From assembly GCF_000423585.1 (NCBI RefSeq), contig NZ_AUIG01000024.1:20053-84052 (forward strand): a stretch of 64,000 bases of DNA, written 5' to 3'. The position numbers and the translations under genes are program-made. A model generated the notes under the pieces. It saw only the letters and a program-made list of their open reading frames with translations. It ran no database searches and was not told the DNA's origin. Shown here in pieces: positions 61,429 through 64,000 of this stretch (its first letter is position 1; each line of letters starts with the position of its first letter). This stretch comes from Salinimicrobium xinjiangense DSM 19287. GTDB lineage: Bacteria; Bacteroidota; Bacteroidia; Flavobacteriales; Flavobacteriaceae.

Positions 61429-61737
61429 TTATTGCTCGGTGATTACTTCCAGCTCTGTTCTGAAGGCGACAAATTTCCCTTCAAATGGAGCTGTTTTGCT
61501 TCTAAGAGTTGCGGCATCTTCTTCGTAGTATCGTTGGAGCATTTGCTTACTTTCAGCTGTATATTGCACAGAATATGTCACACCTCCCATCTCTTCCTTC
61601 ACCATTACCCGCGTCATAAGGGCTTTGATGAATTTTCCTGTATTAAGCATATCTGGAATATGTTCGTTCTTCATCCATTCCACCCATTCATCGTGGATAT
61701 CTTCCTGGATATTTATCGTGACATTGTAAATGTACAT
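61429..61737 (-). CDS. DUF4286 family protein
   Basis: A 102-residue protein with the DUF4286 pattern: [35 protein letters not shown] and [20 protein letters not shown]. It has the ferredoxin-like look of small monooxygenase-type or stress-response proteins. The function is unknown. It lies 13 bp before rsmA on the same strand. Confidence 0.87.
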   Translation of the reverse strand: MYIYNVTINIQEDIHDEWVEWMKNEHIPDMLNTGKFIKALMTRVMVKEEMGGVTYSVQYTAESKQMLQRYYEEDAATLRSKTAPFEGKFVAFRTELEVITEQ

Positions 61738-61787
61738 AAGCTGTATATTCGTTTGAAAGTCCGGAAAAATTATGTTTTCTGAAAAAG

Positions 61788-63572
61788 TTATTCCAGTTCA
61801 TCTCCCCTTAAACGCCTGAATTTTTTCCGTGCATCGACAAAGTAAATACTATCGGCGTAATTAAAGATAATTTTTTCATAAAACTCCTGCGCCTTTTCCG
61901 GCTGGTTTAGCCTACCTGCATATAATTCGGCCAGGTAATAATGTGCATTATCTCCCAAAATTCCATTTTTATAATGTTCTATAATAGACAGATAATTACT
62001 TTCAGCTTTGGCATATTCTCCTGTTTCCTCAAAAAGTTTGGCTTGTTTTAAAAGCGCATCATCCTCAATTTTTTCACCCTTGTGCTGCGTTAGGACGGAA
62101 TCCAGCAGTGCTATGGCATTGCCATTTTTTTCCTGAAAAGCCAAAAGATCGGCACGTGAATATTTTTTAAGTGCAGTTTGCGTAGAATCTTCCAGGGAAT
62201 TCTCACTTATCAGCAGACTAAGTTCCATGGCATCATTTGCAATCAACTGTGAGGTTGCCGATTTCAATACGTCGAGTTGAAGGTTTGCCCATTCAAAATC
62301 TCCCTTATAATAGCTGGTCTTGGCCACTTTGAACCGGGCCATTTGAGCGATTACATCATTCTCCACCAGGTTTTGTACCTGTGAATAATAAATGAGTGCC
62401 TGGTTGAATTTCTCATCAAGCACAAGTATATCGGCCAAAGCCATTTTTAAAGCGGCTTCTTCAAATTTTTTCAGAGGCCCGTCGAGAAAAGCCTTTAATT
62501 CGTTTTGAGCCTCAGCAATCCTGCCTTGTTTAAAGGCCATAAAATTGGCATAATCTATATGCAGTGACAATGTATTTGCACCCTTGCCATAGGTCTTAAA
62601 AAGGTCATTATAGGCCTGTTCTATTTGAGCATATTTTCCAGGAGGGAAAGTTTCCTGCAAAATATTAAGCTTTAACTGATGCGCCTGAATCCTGAGATTG
62701 TCCTGAGGGGCTTCGGCAATAATAAAATCCAATACCTCCACTGCAGTATCGGCCTGGCCTTCTTCTCTGGCCTGAACTGTCAATCTTAGAATCGATCCCA
62801 GCCCCTGATCTGACCTTCTATAAATAGCTTTTTCCTGCTGAAACGCTTTCTGAAACTCTTTTTGCTGCACAAACAACCAGCTCAACATTTCGTTGTAAAG
62901 AATATTTTGATCTTCCTGAAGCTTCTTAAGAAGCAGCTTCCTGAATACAACATTGGCTTCATTCGATGGATTATCTGTAATAAACTGAGCATAGATCCGG
63001 CTCACTCCGGGCAGCAGATTAGGATTATTGCCAAGCACTTCTATATAATTGCTGAACATTTTTTCGATCTCCCCCTGCTCTCCATACAACCTGGCGAGCT
63101 GAATATGATATTCGGCATCAGGATTCATTTTCATGCCGAGTTCATAAGCCGTTACCGCTTTATCCAGCTTACTGAATTTCTCAAAGGTCCGGGCAATGGA
63201 AAAGGCAAAATTGGGACGGGATTCTATTGCCTTTAATGCTTCCTGATAGAATTGTTCTGCCTGTTCGGTTTTTCGCTGCAATTCATAGTTGTGGCCCAGT
63301 TCCACGAGGTAATGAGGAGCATTGGCCGTATTATTTACACGCTCTTTTAGTAGTTTCTCGGCTTCAGAATATTTCTCAAGTTGTTGGTAGGTGGCAATAA
63401 GGCCATAGAAATAAGCCGAATTATGTGGTTCCTGAGCAAAAAGTTTTTCGTAGATGTTTCGCGCCTTGTTGAATTCACCCCTGTCAAAATAATTCTTCGC
63501 CAGCTGTTCGGACTGGGAATAGCCTGAAAAACCTGTGAAAAGAAGGATGAGAAGGAAGTAGAGAAAGCGCAT
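61788..63572 (-). CDS. Tetratricopeptide-repeat protein
   Basis: A 594-residue protein with a signal peptide (MRFLYFLLILLFTGFSGYSQ) and about 10-12 TPR-like helical pairs over the whole mature chain, for example FDRGEFNKARNIYEKLFAQ, LGHNYELQRKTEQAEQFYQE and AKLFEETGEYAKAESNYLSI. It is probably a periplasmic or outer-membrane scaffold. It is the first of the minus-strand chain TPR-DUF4286-rsmA-mgtE. Confidence 0.92.
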   Translation of the reverse strand: MRFLYFLLILLFTGFSGYSQSEQLAKNYFDRGEFNKARNIYEKLFAQEPHNSAYFYGLIATYQQLEKYSEAEKLLKERVNNTANAPHYLVELGHNYELQRKTEQAEQFYQEALKAIESRPNFAFSIARTFEKFSKLDKAVTAYELGMKMNPDAEYHIQLARLYGEQGEIEKMFSNYIEVLGNNPNLLPGVSRIYAQFITDNPSNEANVVFRKLLLKKLQEDQNILYNEMLSWLFVQQKEFQKAFQQEKAIYRRSDQGLGSILRLTVQAREEGQADTAVEVLDFIIAEAPQDNLRIQAHQLKLNILQETFPPGKYAQIEQAYNDLFKTYGKGANTLSLHIDYANFMAFKQGRIAEAQNELKAFLDGPLKKFEEAALKMALADILVLDEKFNQALIYYSQVQNLVENDVIAQMARFKVAKTSYYKGDFEWANLQLDVLKSATSQLIANDAMELSLLISENSLEDSTQTALKKYSRADLLAFQEKNGNAIALLDSVLTQHKGEKIEDDALLKQAKLFEETGEYAKAESNYLSIIEHYKNGILGDNAHYYLAELYAGRLNQPEKAQEFYEKIIFNYADSIYFVDARKKFRRLRGDELE

Positions 63573-63887
63573 CCCAGAGTTATTTTTGATAAAGATAAGA
63601 AAATGCCTTTTTTAGAACCTGAAAGCGGATGTTTTATTCTACTGACATTCAGATAAAAAAAATAAACCTCACAGTCCCGATAGCTACCTTAGGTTTGTAT
63701 TGATACTTTTTTAATTAAAAGTAGTATAATTGAAAACCTGTCAGCGATCCAGCGATAGCCTTAGAAACGCACTATCCCGATATTTGGAACTGACAGGTTT
63801 TAATGAACCAAGACCTGTATAAGATATCAGCCCTGACCTGTTAAGGTTTTTAGGTAAAGGTTCTTCTTTTTTAACTCAATCTAAACT
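63573..63887 (+). other. Non-coding upstream region of the IS110-family element
   Basis: No open reading frame is visible in these 315 bp. AAAACCTGTCAG (63733-63744) pairs perfectly with CTGACAGGTTTT (63790-63801) around a 45-base loop. TACTTTT/AAAAGTA (near 63703-63723) forms another stem just before it. The left boundary of the element cannot be set without its other end. IS110-group elements carry a bridge RNA in this position, so part of the region may be transcribed. The AACCTGTCA/TGACAGGTT stem also occurs at 35359-35389 outside any IS110, so the hairpin need not be specific to the element. Confidence 0.45.
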
Positions 63888-64000
63888 ATGAAATTTAAAT
63901 CATTTATCGGAGTCGATGTTAGCAAATTATCCCTGGATATTTGTTCTATCACAGAAGACGGCGAAATTAAAAATTTTAAAATTGACAACACTTCAAAGAG
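63888..64000 (+). mobile_element. IS110-family transposase, N-terminus only (continues beyond the window)
   Basis: The ATG at 63888 opens a frame of 37 codons to the edge: MKFKSFIGVDVSKLSLDICS, then ITEDGEIKNFKIDNTS. FIGVDVSK..LDIC is the first Asp-containing motif of the RuvC-like DEDD domain in IS110-family recombinases. These enzymes move DNA with a serine-containing second domain, guided by a bridge RNA from the element's ends. The rest of the gene, its catalytic serine and its right end lie outside the window. Confidence 0.85.

Overview
The window is chromosomal DNA of a member of the Bacteroidota, almost certainly class Flavobacteriia and probably family Flavobacteriaceae. The grounds are a menaquinone-type three-gene sdh operon, a Bacteroidota-style suf operon ending in DUF59, DUF2480 and DUF3078 genes, a single-chain GlyRS, many small Bacteroidota lipoproteins, and promoters matching the TTTG / TAnnTTTG pattern of this phylum. 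The genus cannot be fixed from the sequence alone. No tRNA, rRNA, CRISPR array or prophage was found.

Layout. 1-9.3 kb: a truncated secreted protein, glyS, a coiled-coil membrane protein, comF, an Ig-like lipoprotein, and an omega-amidase / methionine aminotransferase pair around a YagU-like gene. 9.4-13.0 kb: sdhCAB with a good promoter and terminator. 13.2-16.8 kb: pepP, an alpha/beta hydrolase, a small zinc-ribbon-like protein and thiL. 17.0-25.7 kb: the suf Fe-S assembly operon (sufA, B, C, D, S, E, DUF59, DUF2480, DUF3078), interrupted by a four-helix-bundle (S23-type) gene and two small lipoproteins. 25.9-31 kb: hflX, a two-repeat secreted protein, a GIY-YIG gene set in palindromic repeats, and metG. 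31-35.3 kb: a lipoprotein, yraN, two membrane proteins (DUF421, DUF389) and a CPA1-type antiporter. 35.3-41 kb: a two-gene insert (an HExxH lipoprotein and a small secreted partner) bounded by a broken copy of the mfd 3' end and by mfd itself. 41-42.6 kb: a REP-associated tyrosine transposase in an array of six REP units. 42.6-49.4 kb: the ligase-associated repair operon (exonuclease, ligase, Lhr-like helicase, PdeM), split by a DUF559 nuclease gene with its own palindromic repeats. 49.6-63.6 kb: mostly ordinary housekeeping genes (terB, fbp, GNAT, aspartate kinase, a fused PlsC-GNAT acyltransferase, MFS, VOC, 2-hydroxyacid dehydrogenase, cupin, mgtE, rsmA, DUF4286, TPR). 63.9 kb to the end: the first 37 codons of an IS110-family transposase.

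The most unusual feature is a recurring architecture. Three single-domain nuclease-type genes (GIY-YIG, RAYT/Y1, DUF559) each sit inside a different family of hairpin-forming repeats, and a fourth small gene (four-helix bundle) sits between inverted AT-rich repeats. The RAYT-REP pairing is an established type; the other three look like parallels to it. In addition, two inserts (next to metG and next to mfd) carry a diverged second copy of the neighbouring gene's 3' end on their far side, which suggests that accessory DNA enters this chromosome at the 3' ends of conserved genes.
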